Shown: piece by piece, positions 1 to 7,054 of the stretch
How positions within the stretch are numbered: the first letter of the stretch is position 1
Layout of the letters: each line of letters opens with the position of its first letter
From: Desulfonema limicola
GTDB taxonomy: Bacteria > Desulfobacterota > Desulfobacteria > Desulfobacterales > Desulfosalsimonadaceae
Length of the DNA: 21,173 nt
NCBI GenBank assembly: GCA_020722245.1
Contig: DYLE01000017.1
Location: 1 to 21,173 of the forward strand
Reading direction: 5' to 3'
The notes under the pieces: generated by a model
Told to the model about the DNA's origin: nothing
What the model saw: the letters and a program-made list of their open reading frames with translations, nothing else
Databases searched by the model: none
Program-made: the position numbers and the translations under genes

Positions 1-364
1 AAACAGGGCTGAGGCGGTAAGGGAGTCGAGCCTGCGCATTTATAAAAAAGGGGCGGAGATCGCCGATAAGAAAGGGATCCTCATTGCGGACACCAAGTTC
101 GAGTTCGGCATGGACGAGGACCGATTGATTCTTATTGACGAGGTCTTAACCCCGGATTCCTCCCGTTTCTGGCCGAAGCCGGAGTATCGCCCCGGAGGCC
201 CTCAAAAAAGTTATGACAAGCAGTACCTGAGGGACTATCTGATTTCCATTCACTGGAACAAAACCCCTCCGGCCCCCTCCCTTCCGGAAGAGGTCATTTT
301 GAAAACCCGCCAGAAATATATGGAGGCGCTCACCGCGCTGGTTGGCGGGGATCATGCGGTTTAG
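1..364 (+). CDS. purC: Phosphoribosylaminoimidazole-succinocarboxamide synthase, C-terminal part
   Basis: This is the 3' end of a gene that begins outside the window; the frame is open from base 2 and ends at TAG 362-364. SAICAR synthase joins aspartate to CAIR using ATP in cytosolic purine synthesis. The visible part carries the family's second signature, IADTKFEFG, around bases 83-109. It is followed by ILIDEVLTPDSSRFW, the substrate-side segment typical of PurC, and a C-terminal helix with the YLRDYL and W residues usual for the long form of the enzyme. The N-terminal ATP-binding part is missing because of the window edge, not because of damage. The stop codon overlaps the likely ATG of the next gene (354), so the two are probably co-transcribed. 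Confidence 0.93.
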   Translation, partial: NRAEAVRESSLRIYKKGAEIADKKGILIADTKFEFGMDEDRLILIDEVLTPDSSRFWPKPEYRPGGPQKSYDKQYLRDYLISIHWNKTPPAPSLPEEVILKTRQKYMEALTALVGGDHAV

Positions 365-1325
365 CCTTGCAACCATTCCCCTTAAATCCATTGATCTGAA
401 CGACCGGACCTACAAGATTTCGACGGACCGGACGCCGGATGAACTCTGCGATTCCATTGAAAACGTGGGGTTGCTTACCCCTTTTCTTCTTAAACACAGA
501 TCAGATCGATACAGCGTCATCAGCGGGTTCAGGCGGGTAGCCGCCTGCCTTCAGCTGGGATGGACCGAGGCGCCGGCACAAATCGCCGACCCGCAGGTCA
601 ACGACCTGGAATGCCTTCAGGCGGCCATCGCGGACCATGCCCTGCATCGACCGCTCAACCCTATCGAACAGTCGGTCGCCCTGTCAAAGCTTTCAGCCTA
701 TTATACGAATGACATCGAGCTGAGCCGCATCTCGAAAAAACTCGGCATGCCCGTGGCTTCGGCGTTGATTCCCAAATTCAAACAGCTGAACCGCTTCCCC
801 ATTTCGGTTCAGGAGGGGGTGCTGTCCGGCGCCTTTTCGCTCACCATCGCGCTGGAGCTGGGAAGCCTTGATGAACCCTCCGCTGAGGCGCTCTCCCGGT
901 TGTTTAACGCATTGATGCCGAGTCTCAGCCATCAAAAGCAGATACTGACCCTGGTGCGCGAGATTTCCTCCATCACCGGCCTTTCCATACCGAGCCTGCT
1001 GCAGGAAAGCTTCGTCGTAAACATCCTTTGCCGATCGGAGCTGAGTCGAAGCCAAAGGATCGACGCCCTGCTGGATGCCTTAAGACGGGCGCGCTATCCA
1101 AAGATCACGGCGTTTGAAGATCAATTTTGCAGGCTGGTTGGGTCGCTTGAACTGGGTGGAGGGATTCAGATCCTTCCGCCCAAGGACTTTGAAGGGAATC
1201 GGTTTTCCATTTTGCTTAGGTTTCAGACGCTACCGGAGATCGAGGCTCATCTGAAGCGGTTGGAAGGCGCTGTGAAACGTCCTGAGTTTAAGGCCATTTT
1301 AAAAAAAGACCGTGCGGATTACTGA
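354..1325 (+). CDS. ParB-like N-terminal domain DNA-binding protein
   Basis: A 323-residue protein if translation starts at ATG 354; a TTG at 342 would add four residues. ATG 354 is preferred because the product then opens MRFSLATIPL, as ParB-like proteins do. Residues 6-100 look like a ParB N-terminal domain: a box-I-like stretch GLLTPFLLKH (39-48) and the box-II motif GFRRVAA (58-64), which corresponds to the GERR nucleotide-contacting motif of ParB CTPases. Residues 102-170 (NPIEQSVAL onward, with ISKKLGMP) look like the helix-turn-helix domain of ParB/KorB proteins. The C-terminal 150 residues are not recognised. No parA lies alongside, so this is unlikely to be the chromosome partition ParB. 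It overlaps purC by 11 bases and the next radical SAM gene by 14 bases, suggesting it works with the latter. A regulatory or DNA-targeting role is inference. Confidence 0.8.
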   Translation: MRFSLATIPLKSIDLNDRTYKISTDRTPDELCDSIENVGLLTPFLLKHRSDRYSVISGFRRVAACLQLGWTEAPAQIADPQVNDLECLQAAIADHALHRPLNPIEQSVALSKLSAYYTNDIELSRISKKLGMPVASALIPKFKQLNRFPISVQEGVLSGAFSLTIALELGSLDEPSAEALSRLFNALMPSLSHQKQILTLVREISSITGLSIPSLLQESFVVNILCRSELSRSQRIDALLDALRRARYPKITAFEDQFCRLVGSLELGGGIQILPPKDFEGNRFSILLRFQTLPEIEAHLKRLEGAVKRPEFKAILKKDRADY

Positions 1326-2412
1326 TATCTACATCGACCCGGCGGTTTCAGACGCTCCGGTGGTTCAAGCGATCCGTGCGAGGGTGGATGCGCCGGCGAG
1401 GGTTGTGAAAAATCTTCAATCGGTTCATGAAACCCTTTTTTGCAGTCCCGACCCGGTCGGCCGGGGTAAAGAAGTTCTGCTGCTGACTCAGAACCGCGGC
1501 GCTTTTGTCCGGGACTGCCCCGGAACCCGATACTATACCTGCTGCGGTTACAAGATCCTTCATATCGGAACCTTTTGCAGCATGGACTGTTCCTACTGCG
1601 TCCTTCAATCCTATTTTCATCCGCCCCTGCTTCAGTTTTTCGTCAATCATTTAGAGATGCATGCCGCACTGGACGATTTTTTTACCCAAAAAAAAGCCAG
1701 GCGCATCGGGACCGGCGAGTTTACGGACAGCCTGATCTGGGAGGGGGTTTATCCCTTTTCCGCAGAGCTGGTTTCACGGTTTGCGGCCCAGTCCTTCGCC
1801 GTACTGGAGCTTAAAACAAAGACGACAGCCATCGAAACTGTTTTACCGGTGAAGCATCACCGCAAGACCATTATGTCCTGGTCCCTGAATACGGAAAGGG
1901 TGATTCGGGAAGAGGAAAGGGGGACTTCCGGGCTGACCGCGCGCCTTAAGGCCGCGGCCGCCTGCGAGGCGGCCGGGTATCCGCTGGCGTTTCATTTTGA
2001 TCCGTTAATCATTTATCCGGGGTGCGCGGCCGAATACAAAAGCGTCATCAGGTCTCTTTTTCGGTATGTCTCTTCAGAAAACATCGTATGGATCAGCCTG
2101 GGGAGTTTTCGGTTCATGCCCGCCTTGAAGCCGATCATAGAGAGCCGGTTTGCGAATTCTCAAATAACCCTGGGGGAGTTCATCAAGGGGATCGACGGGA
2201 AGATGCGGTATTTCAAACCCCTTCGAATCGATTTTTATCGACAGATCATCTCCTTTATTCGGGAGATCGCGCCGAATGTGGTTCTCTATTTCTGCATGGA
2301 GGATGACGAGGTATGGCAAAAGGCACTGGGGGAGACTCCTCGCGCGTTCGGCGGGCTGCCGAACCTGCTTGATCAAAGCGCCATACGTCACTGCGCATTA
2401 AGCCTCCAGTGA
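1312..2412 (+). CDS. Spore photoproduct lyase-like radical SAM protein
   Basis: A 366-residue protein starting at GTG 1312, inside the end of the ParB-like gene. The radical SAM cluster motif CSMDCSYC (CxxxCxxC, Cys89, Cys93, Cys96) is preceded by YYTCCGYKILHIG. The SPL-family blocks RIGTGEFTDSL (131-141), LELKTK (165-170), MSWSLNTE (188-195) and FHFDPLIIYPGC (228-238) are all present, so the fold is that of the SplB family, whose founding member repairs the thymine-dimer spore photoproduct in DNA. The hydrogen-donor Cys found about 44 residues after the cluster in Bacillus SPL is absent: no Cys lies between 96 and 218, and the aligned site reads GTGEFTDS. The tyrosine after the last cluster Cys is Val97. 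It is therefore probably not a true spore photoproduct lyase. DNA repair is plausible from the family; the substrate is unknown. Confidence 0.85.
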   Translation: MRITDIYIDPAVSDAPVVQAIRARVDAPARVVKNLQSVHETLFCSPDPVGRGKEVLLLTQNRGAFVRDCPGTRYYTCCGYKILHIGTFCSMDCSYCVLQSYFHPPLLQFFVNHLEMHAALDDFFTQKKARRIGTGEFTDSLIWEGVYPFSAELVSRFAAQSFAVLELKTKTTAIETVLPVKHHRKTIMSWSLNTERVIREEERGTSGLTARLKAAAACEAAGYPLAFHFDPLIIYPGCAAEYKSVIRSLFRYVSSENIVWISLGSFRFMPALKPIIESRFANSQITLGEFIKGIDGKMRYFKPLRIDFYRQIISFIREIAPNVVLYFCMEDDEVWQKALGETPRAFGGLPNLLDQSAIRHCALSLQ

Positions 2413-2466
2413 ATTGTCGTTTTTCTGTTGACCCGACAAGGCCGGATGTATTAGAAGACCCGTCCA

Positions 2467-4341
2467 ATGAAAGGCAAGGCTCAAGACATTGCATTATCAG
2501 AGGTTCAGAAGGAGGCCGTGGCCTATATCGGGCCGGCCCTGGTGGTGGCCGGCGCAGGTTCCGGCAAGACTCGGACCCTGACCGCCAAGATCGCTCATCT
2601 GATTGACCAGGGGTATCCCCCCGCAAGGATACTGGCCATCACCTTTACCAACAAGGCGGCGGATGAGATGAAGGCGCGCCTGGTTCATATGACCGGGCTT
2701 TCCCTTGACCATTTTCCCTGGGTGCGGACCTACCACTCCGCCTGCTTTCGCATCCTTAAACGGCATTGCGGTCTGCTCGGCTATCAAACCCCTGTTCAGA
2801 TCTACTCGGATTACCAGCAGCAAAAGCTGCTCAAGGAAATTCTGGCCAAGCAAAACATTGACAAAAAGTATTTTTTTTCCATTCAGTCCCATATCTCCAA
2901 GGCCAAGAACTCCGGAGACCCGGAGGACTACCTTCCCCGTCAGGGTCGCATGTTTTCTTTTCGGCTGGCCGATGTTTATGAAATGTACGAGAATGAGCTG
3001 GCCGCAAGAAACGCGGTGGATTTTGACAATATCCTTTTGATGACCCGGGAGCTTTTAAAACGGCATGAGGATGTCCGGCATCAGTATCAGTCGCTTTTCA
3101 GATACATTCTGGTGGACGAATACCAGGACACCAACAACCTTCAGGAGGAGCTCACCGGATTCCTCGTCAATGACGGCAAGCTCTTCTGCGTGGGGGACGA
3201 CTGGCAGGCCATATATGGATTCAGGGGAAGCAACGTGAATCATTTTCTTCGGTTTTCCCAGAAGTATAAAGGCGCCCGGGTGTTCCGCCTGGAACAGAAT
3301 TATCGTTCCGCAGGGGAGATCGTGGAGGCGGCCAACCATCTGATCAGTTTTAATGCAAAACGGATGGATAAATCCTGTTTTTCCGCCCAAAAAGGAGGGA
3401 TTATTGAGGTCCACGATTTTTATTCCGATGATGAGGAGGCGGCCTGGGTGGCGGATAAGGTCCGGTCGCTTTTAGGCAGCCACCTTGCCTGGGAGGACAT
3501 GGCGGTGCTTTACCGGACCAAATTCTGTTCCCTGCCGTTTGAACAGGCCTTTCGTGCCTCGGGTATTCCCTACCGCATGCTCGGCGCCAAAGGGTTTTTT
3601 GAACGCAAGGAGATACTGGACATCAACTGTTACCTGACCGCAGCGTTTTTTGGAAAAGATGATGCGGCCTTTGAGCGGATCGTGAACACCCCCAGGCGGG
3701 GCATCGGGCCTTCCATGCTGAAACAGATCAACCGGGAGCGGAAGCCGGGAATGAGCCTGCAAGAGGCTGTCCGCCGCGCCCTGGATGAAAACCTTTTGCC
3801 GGAAAAGCCCTGCAGCGCATTGAAAGGATTGATCACCCTGCTGGATAAAATTCGGGTCCTGCCGCCGAAGCAGGCGATACTGGAGATCCTGGAAAAGGTC
3901 AACTATAAGGAACACCTGAGGCAGTATGCCCAGAGCGGCGATGATTTCACCGCCCGAATGGAGAACCTTGACCAGCTGATCTATACCGCATCCCGGCATG
4001 ACACCCTTCAGAATTACCTGGAAGAGGCCTCCCTGATCAAGGAGGACAAGGCAGAAGAGGAGGCGGTTCGAGGGGTTGCCCTGGCCACCATGCATGCCAG
4101 CAAAGGCCTTGAGTTTAAGGCGGTTTTTGTCGCAGGGTGCGAGGAAAACCTGCTGCCGCACTGGAAATCAAAGGACTCCCCCTCGGAGCTCCAGGAGGAG
4201 CGCCGTTTGATGTATGTGGCCATGACCCGGGCCGCCCGCTATCTTTATTTTACCTCGGCGACCTACCGCAAGGGGCAGTATAACCCTCCCAGCCGCTTTA
4301 TCGCCGAGATATCCCAGTCCCCCCATCTGCAGTTACCCTGA
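2467..4341 (+). CDS. uvrD: UvrD/Rep/PcrA-family ATP-dependent DNA helicase
   Basis: A 624-residue superfamily 1A 3'-5' DNA helicase with every motif in order: Q motif around Gln14, Walker A GAGSGKT (29-35), motif Ia AITFTNKAADEM (57-68), Walker B DEYQD (217-221), motif III GDDWQAIYGFRGS (243-255), motif IV LEQNYRS (275-281), motif V TMHASKGLEF (541-550) and motif VI RLMYVAMTRA (580-589). It should unwind DNA in repair or restart of stalled forks. It is shorter than UvrD or PcrA (about 720 residues) and ends soon after motif VI, so it lacks the long C-terminal tail that in PcrA/UvrD contacts UvrB or RNA polymerase. The exact subfamily is not certain. The 54 bases upstream hold no convincing ribosome-binding site. 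The gene runs head-on into the small minus-strand gene, overlapping it by 9 bases. Confidence 0.93.
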   Translation: MKGKAQDIALSEVQKEAVAYIGPALVVAGAGSGKTRTLTAKIAHLIDQGYPPARILAITFTNKAADEMKARLVHMTGLSLDHFPWVRTYHSACFRILKRHCGLLGYQTPVQIYSDYQQQKLLKEILAKQNIDKKYFFSIQSHISKAKNSGDPEDYLPRQGRMFSFRLADVYEMYENELAARNAVDFDNILLMTRELLKRHEDVRHQYQSLFRYILVDEYQDTNNLQEELTGFLVNDGKLFCVGDDWQAIYGFRGSNVNHFLRFSQKYKGARVFRLEQNYRSAGEIVEAANHLISFNAKRMDKSCFSAQKGGIIEVHDFYSDDEEAAWVADKVRSLLGSHLAWEDMAVLYRTKFCSLPFEQAFRASGIPYRMLGAKGFFERKEILDINCYLTAAFFGKDDAAFERIVNTPRRGIGPSMLKQINRERKPGMSLQEAVRRALDENLLPEKPCSALKGLITLLDKIRVLPPKQAILEILEKVNYKEHLRQYAQSGDDFTARMENLDQLIYTASRHDTLQNYLEEASLIKEDKAEEEAVRGVALATMHASKGLEFKAVFVAGCEENLLPHWKSKDSPSELQEERRLMYVAMTRAARYLYFTSATYRKGQYNPPSRFIAEISQSPHLQLP

Positions 4342-4743
4342 TGGTTTTAACCCATCCTTCAGCTTCCGCGCCAGCGCCTCATGAAGCTTTTTTTTCTTTT
4401 CCTCCTGCTGGGCGCGGAGGGTCTCAAGGCTTTTTCTGTCGGCTTCTTTTTCTTTTTTAAACCGCATCAGCTCGTCCGCCAGACTGCTGGATGTCTGCTG
4501 GAGCGGTATCTGTTCAAGCTTTACGTGGTCCTTGATAAACAGATGAATATCGCCGGTTTTTTCCACAAGTCCGATGACCTCCAGATCCAGCAGCTTGCGG
4601 CATAACCGGTTTCCCTCTTCAAGGGAGATGGAAAGCAGCCCGCAGACGGACTCCAAAGCCGGCGGCGCAGCCTGCTGGTGCTCCAGAACGCGAATGGCTG
4701 CGACAAAGAGGTGGGCCTGGGCGTATAGATTTTTTTCTTCCAT
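4333..4743 (-). CDS. Small winged-helix / coiled-coil protein of unknown function
   Basis: A 136-residue protein I do not recognise by name. Residues 8-75 look like a winged helix-turn-helix: helices around LFVAAIRVLEHQ and LESVCGLLSISLEEGNRL, a recognition-like helix CRKLLDLEVIGLV, then a short hairpin EKTGDIHLFI. Residues 85-130 are strongly charged and helical, with a heptad-like run rich in Lys, Glu and Leu (MRFKKEKEADRKSL, RAQQEEKKKKLHEAL), suggesting a coiled coil for self-association or partner binding. It has no signal peptide or membrane segment. It is transcribed divergently from eno across an AT-rich gap and convergently with the helicase, overlapping its stop codon. Regulation of its neighbour is possible but unsupported. 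The start ATG has no clear Shine-Dalgarno sequence. Confidence 0.72.
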   Translation of the reverse strand: MEEKNLYAQAHLFVAAIRVLEHQQAAPPALESVCGLLSISLEEGNRLCRKLLDLEVIGLVEKTGDIHLFIKDHVKLEQIPLQQTSSSLADELMRFKKEKEADRKSLETLRAQQEEKKKKLHEALARKLKDGLKPSG

Positions 4744-4910
4744 GAAATCTTTTGAACTGTTTGATTGTATAATTTTTAGTTTTGTGCTTAATAAAATTTA
4801 ATTTGGTTTTGCATTCCCGGTAAAATCCTATCAATCGGTGGGATTTTGTCAAGCGGAGGGCAAAATCGCATGGATGATCCCAAACAATCGACCAAAAAGG
4901 GGAGGGCACA
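4744..4910. promoter_or_regulatory. AT-rich divergent intergenic region between the winged-helix gene and eno
   Basis: This 167-base gap must hold the start signals of both flanking genes. A TATAAT lies at 4768-4773 on the plus strand, but no good -35 sits at the right distance. A second near-match, TAAAAT, is at 4821-4826. On the minus strand TATACA overlaps the same AT-rich core. A small inverted repeat, AAAATCC (4822-4828) and GGATTTT (4841-4847), with a 12-base loop overlaps the second candidate and could be an operator. The eno ribosome-binding site GGGGAGGG is at 4899-4906. The individual promoter calls are weak. Confidence 0.35.
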
Positions 4911-6185
4911 ATGACCGAGATCACGGGTGTATTGGCAAGGGAGGTTCTGGACTCAAGGGGCAATCCCACCATCGAGGTGGAAATATCACTGGCCTGCGGC
5001 GCCATGGGTCGGGCCATGGTGCCGTCGGGCGCTTCCACCGGAAGCCGCGAAGCCCTTGAGCTTCGAGACGGCAATAAAAAACGGTACGGAGGGAAGGGCG
5101 TTTTAAAGGCTGTGGAGAACGTCACGCACGTTATAGCCCCGGCGATCATGGGCATGGATGCGTCGGATCAGTTCGCCATCGACAACCGCATGATCGCGCT
5201 TGACGGCACACCCAACAAATCAGGGCTCGGCGCCAACGCCCTTCTCGGTGTATCCATGGCCGTGAGCCGGGCCGCAGCCGATGCCTATGGCCAGCCGCTC
5301 TACCGGTATCTCGGCGGGTTGAACGCAACCCTTCTTCCCATTCCCATGATGAATGTCGTCAACGGCGGTGTTCATGCGGCCAACAACCTGGATATTCAGG
5401 AGTACATGATTGTTCCGGTGAGCGCGGCATCCTTTGCCGAGGCGCTTCGCATGGCTGCGGAAACCTTTCACAGCCTGAAACGGATCCTGACCGACAAGGG
5501 ATTGAATGTGGCCGTGGGGGATGAGGGGGGGTTCGCCCCTGATTTTTCATCCAATGAGGAGGCGATTCAGGTGATTATCGCGGCCATCCAGGCCGCCGGC
5601 TATACCCCCGGAAAAGATATCGGTCTGGCCATCGATGCCGCGGCCAGCGAGTTTTACCATGAAGGGGTCTATCACCTGGCGTCCGAGAAGAAAAAACTGA
5701 GCCCGGCGGAGATGATCGATTACTACCAGGGGTTGATCGATAAATACCCCCTTTTCAGCATCGAGGACGGGCTGGCCGAGCAGGACTGGGAAAACTGGGC
5801 GGTGATGACGGAACGGCTCGGCAGGCTGGCGCAGATCGTCGGCGATGACATCTTTGTGACCAATCCCGCAATTTTTGAAAAAGGGATTCGCGAGGGCATC
5901 GCAAACGCCATTCTGATCAAGCTGAACCAGATCGGAACGGTTTCCGAGACCTTAAAGACCGTGGATATGGCCAAGCAGGCCGGTTACGCCACGGTGATCT
6001 CCCACCGCTCCGGGGAAACCGAGGACCCCTTTATCGCTGATTTTGTGGTGGGGGTCTGCGGCGGGCAGATTAAAACCGGTTCCATGTCCCGAAGCGAGCG
6101 GATCGCCAAATACAACCAGTTGATGCGGATCGAGGAGGAACTCAACGGCGCTGCACGGATGGCGGAGAATGTGTTTAGTGCTTAA
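4911..6185 (+). CDS. eno: Enolase (phosphopyruvate hydratase)
   Basis: A 424-residue enolase of normal bacterial length that interconverts 2-phosphoglycerate and phosphoenolpyruvate in glycolysis/gluconeogenesis. The substrate-closing loop SGASTGSREALELRD is at 39-53 and GDEGGFAPD at 203-211, with catalytic Glu205. The Mg2+ ligands are Asp242 (AIDAAAS), Glu285 (SIEDGL) and Asp312 (VGDDIFVTN). The catalytic lysine is Lys337 (LIKLNQIGT), and the enolase signature SHRSGETED is at 364-372. The segment after it reads PFIADFVVGVCGGQIKTGS, slightly different from the usual TFIADLAVG form but with Lys388 kept. The start ATG has a good GGAGG site 4 bases upstream. The next gene begins inside the end of this one, so eno heads an operon that probably includes pyrG. 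Confidence 0.98.
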   Translation: MTEITGVLAREVLDSRGNPTIEVEISLACGAMGRAMVPSGASTGSREALELRDGNKKRYGGKGVLKAVENVTHVIAPAIMGMDASDQFAIDNRMIALDGTPNKSGLGANALLGVSMAVSRAAADAYGQPLYRYLGGLNATLLPIPMMNVVNGGVHAANNLDIQEYMIVPVSAASFAEALRMAAETFHSLKRILTDKGLNVAVGDEGGFAPDFSSNEEAIQVIIAAIQAAGYTPGKDIGLAIDAAASEFYHEGVYHLASEKKKLSPAEMIDYYQGLIDKYPLFSIEDGLAEQDWENWAVMTERLGRLAQIVGDDIFVTNPAIFEKGIREGIANAILIKLNQIGTVSETLKTVDMAKQAGYATVISHRSGETEDPFIADFVVGVCGGQIKTGSMSRSERIAKYNQLMRIEEELNGAARMAENVFSA

Positions 6186-7017
6186 AAAAGCGGTTTTATT
6201 CTTATCGGTCTGCTTGCCCGCCATGATGCTGTTCAGCCGGCCGACGGATGGTTATGTGATGGGGGGTCCCCATGCCCTTCAGCGGATGATGGAAAGCATC
6301 AACCTGCCCGCAAGCCTTCTTGTTCGCCAGAAGCTGATCCTGTTTGATTCGACGGGTTCATCACAGGGTTTGGAATACGATCAGCTGGTTCGATACCGCC
6401 TCCCGGAGCAGTACCGTTCCGATATTGAATCGGGTGAATTAAAACGGGTGTATATCGCCTCCGCTGATTCCTCCCTGACGTTCCTTGATGATCGGGTGGT
6501 CAGCACCTCCGACACCTGGATGGATCACTACAAGGATGTTTTTTTTTACCGATCCAGGGAAAGGCTGGAGGCCAGGCTGCGGAAAAACGGGGTTGATGTT
6601 TCCGTGACCAGCCTGGGCCGATTTGAGGGTAAAATCGCCCTTGTGATCGGGGCAAAGTATCCGGATGAATCCAGACCCCAGTTATGGATTGAAAAGGAGG
6701 GGTTTAAGCCCCTGCGATGGATATTCCGGCCGGCCAATACGGCTTCGGGCGACCCGGCCCTGGAGATCCGTTACACCCAATGGCAGAATCACTTCCGCAC
6801 CGGCTATCCGGTCCTTATGGATTTTTTGGAAGGGGATCGCCTGGTTTGCAGGATTCAGGTGGAAAGCATGGAGCTCAATCCCGGTTTTTCAGAAAGGGTG
6901 TTTGATCTCCAAGGTCTTCAGGAGGCCATGCGGCATCCATCTGCCGACACCCCGTCGGAAACCGAAAATAGCGACATCAAAAAAAAGATCGATGAGTTCA
7001 GAAAAATATTTGAATAA
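6169..7017 (+). CDS. Exported protein of unknown function, LolA-like outer-membrane lipoprotein-sorting type
   Basis: A 282-residue protein with an N-terminal signal peptide or anchor: lysines at 6-7 followed by the hydrophobic run AVLFLSVCLPAMMLF. Translation may start at ATG 6169, or more likely at GTG 6178, which has GGAGA (6164-6168) at better spacing; either start lies within the end of eno. The mature part alternates short beta-like segments (RQKLILFD, KRVYIASADSSLTFLDDRVV, RFEGKIALVIGAKYPDE, QLWIEKEGFKPLRWIF, ALEIRYTQWQ). That pattern resembles the half-barrel of LolA/RseB-like lipid-handling proteins, which usually carry a similar x-WIEKEGF-x-PLR stretch. The family assignment rests on pattern only. 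The C-terminus is charged and helical (DIKKKIDEFRKIFE). The place between eno and pyrG suggests co-transcription, not shared function. Confidence 0.72.
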   Translation: MCLVLKKAVLFLSVCLPAMMLFSRPTDGYVMGGPHALQRMMESINLPASLLVRQKLILFDSTGSSQGLEYDQLVRYRLPEQYRSDIESGELKRVYIASADSSLTFLDDRVVSTSDTWMDHYKDVFFYRSRERLEARLRKNGVDVSVTSLGRFEGKIALVIGAKYPDESRPQLWIEKEGFKPLRWIFRPANTASGDPALEIRYTQWQNHFRTGYPVLMDFLEGDRLVCRIQVESMELNPGFSERVFDLQGLQEAMRHPSADTPSETENSDIKKKIDEFRKIFE

Positions 7018-7054
7018 AATACCTACAGCTTTTTAAAAGAATAGGACCCGGGAA

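Noticed and set aside
354..1325. A chromosome-partition parABS locus
   Set aside because: No parA gene and no parS-like palindrome is seen, and the C-terminal part is unlike chromosomal ParB.
1312..2412. True spore photoproduct lyase implying a spore-former
   Set aside because: The donor Cys is missing and the other genes indicate a Gram-negative, non-sporulating bacterium.
2414..2456. A promoter (TTGACC at 2428-2433) and a TTGTCG/CGACAA hairpin before the helicase gene
   Set aside because: The -10 candidates would start RNA within a few bases of the ATG, and the 6-base stem with a 14-base loop is too weak to call.
3472..4161. A 229-residue minus-strand frame inside the helicase gene
   Set aside because: It is antisense to conserved helicase motifs and shows no recognisable features of its own.
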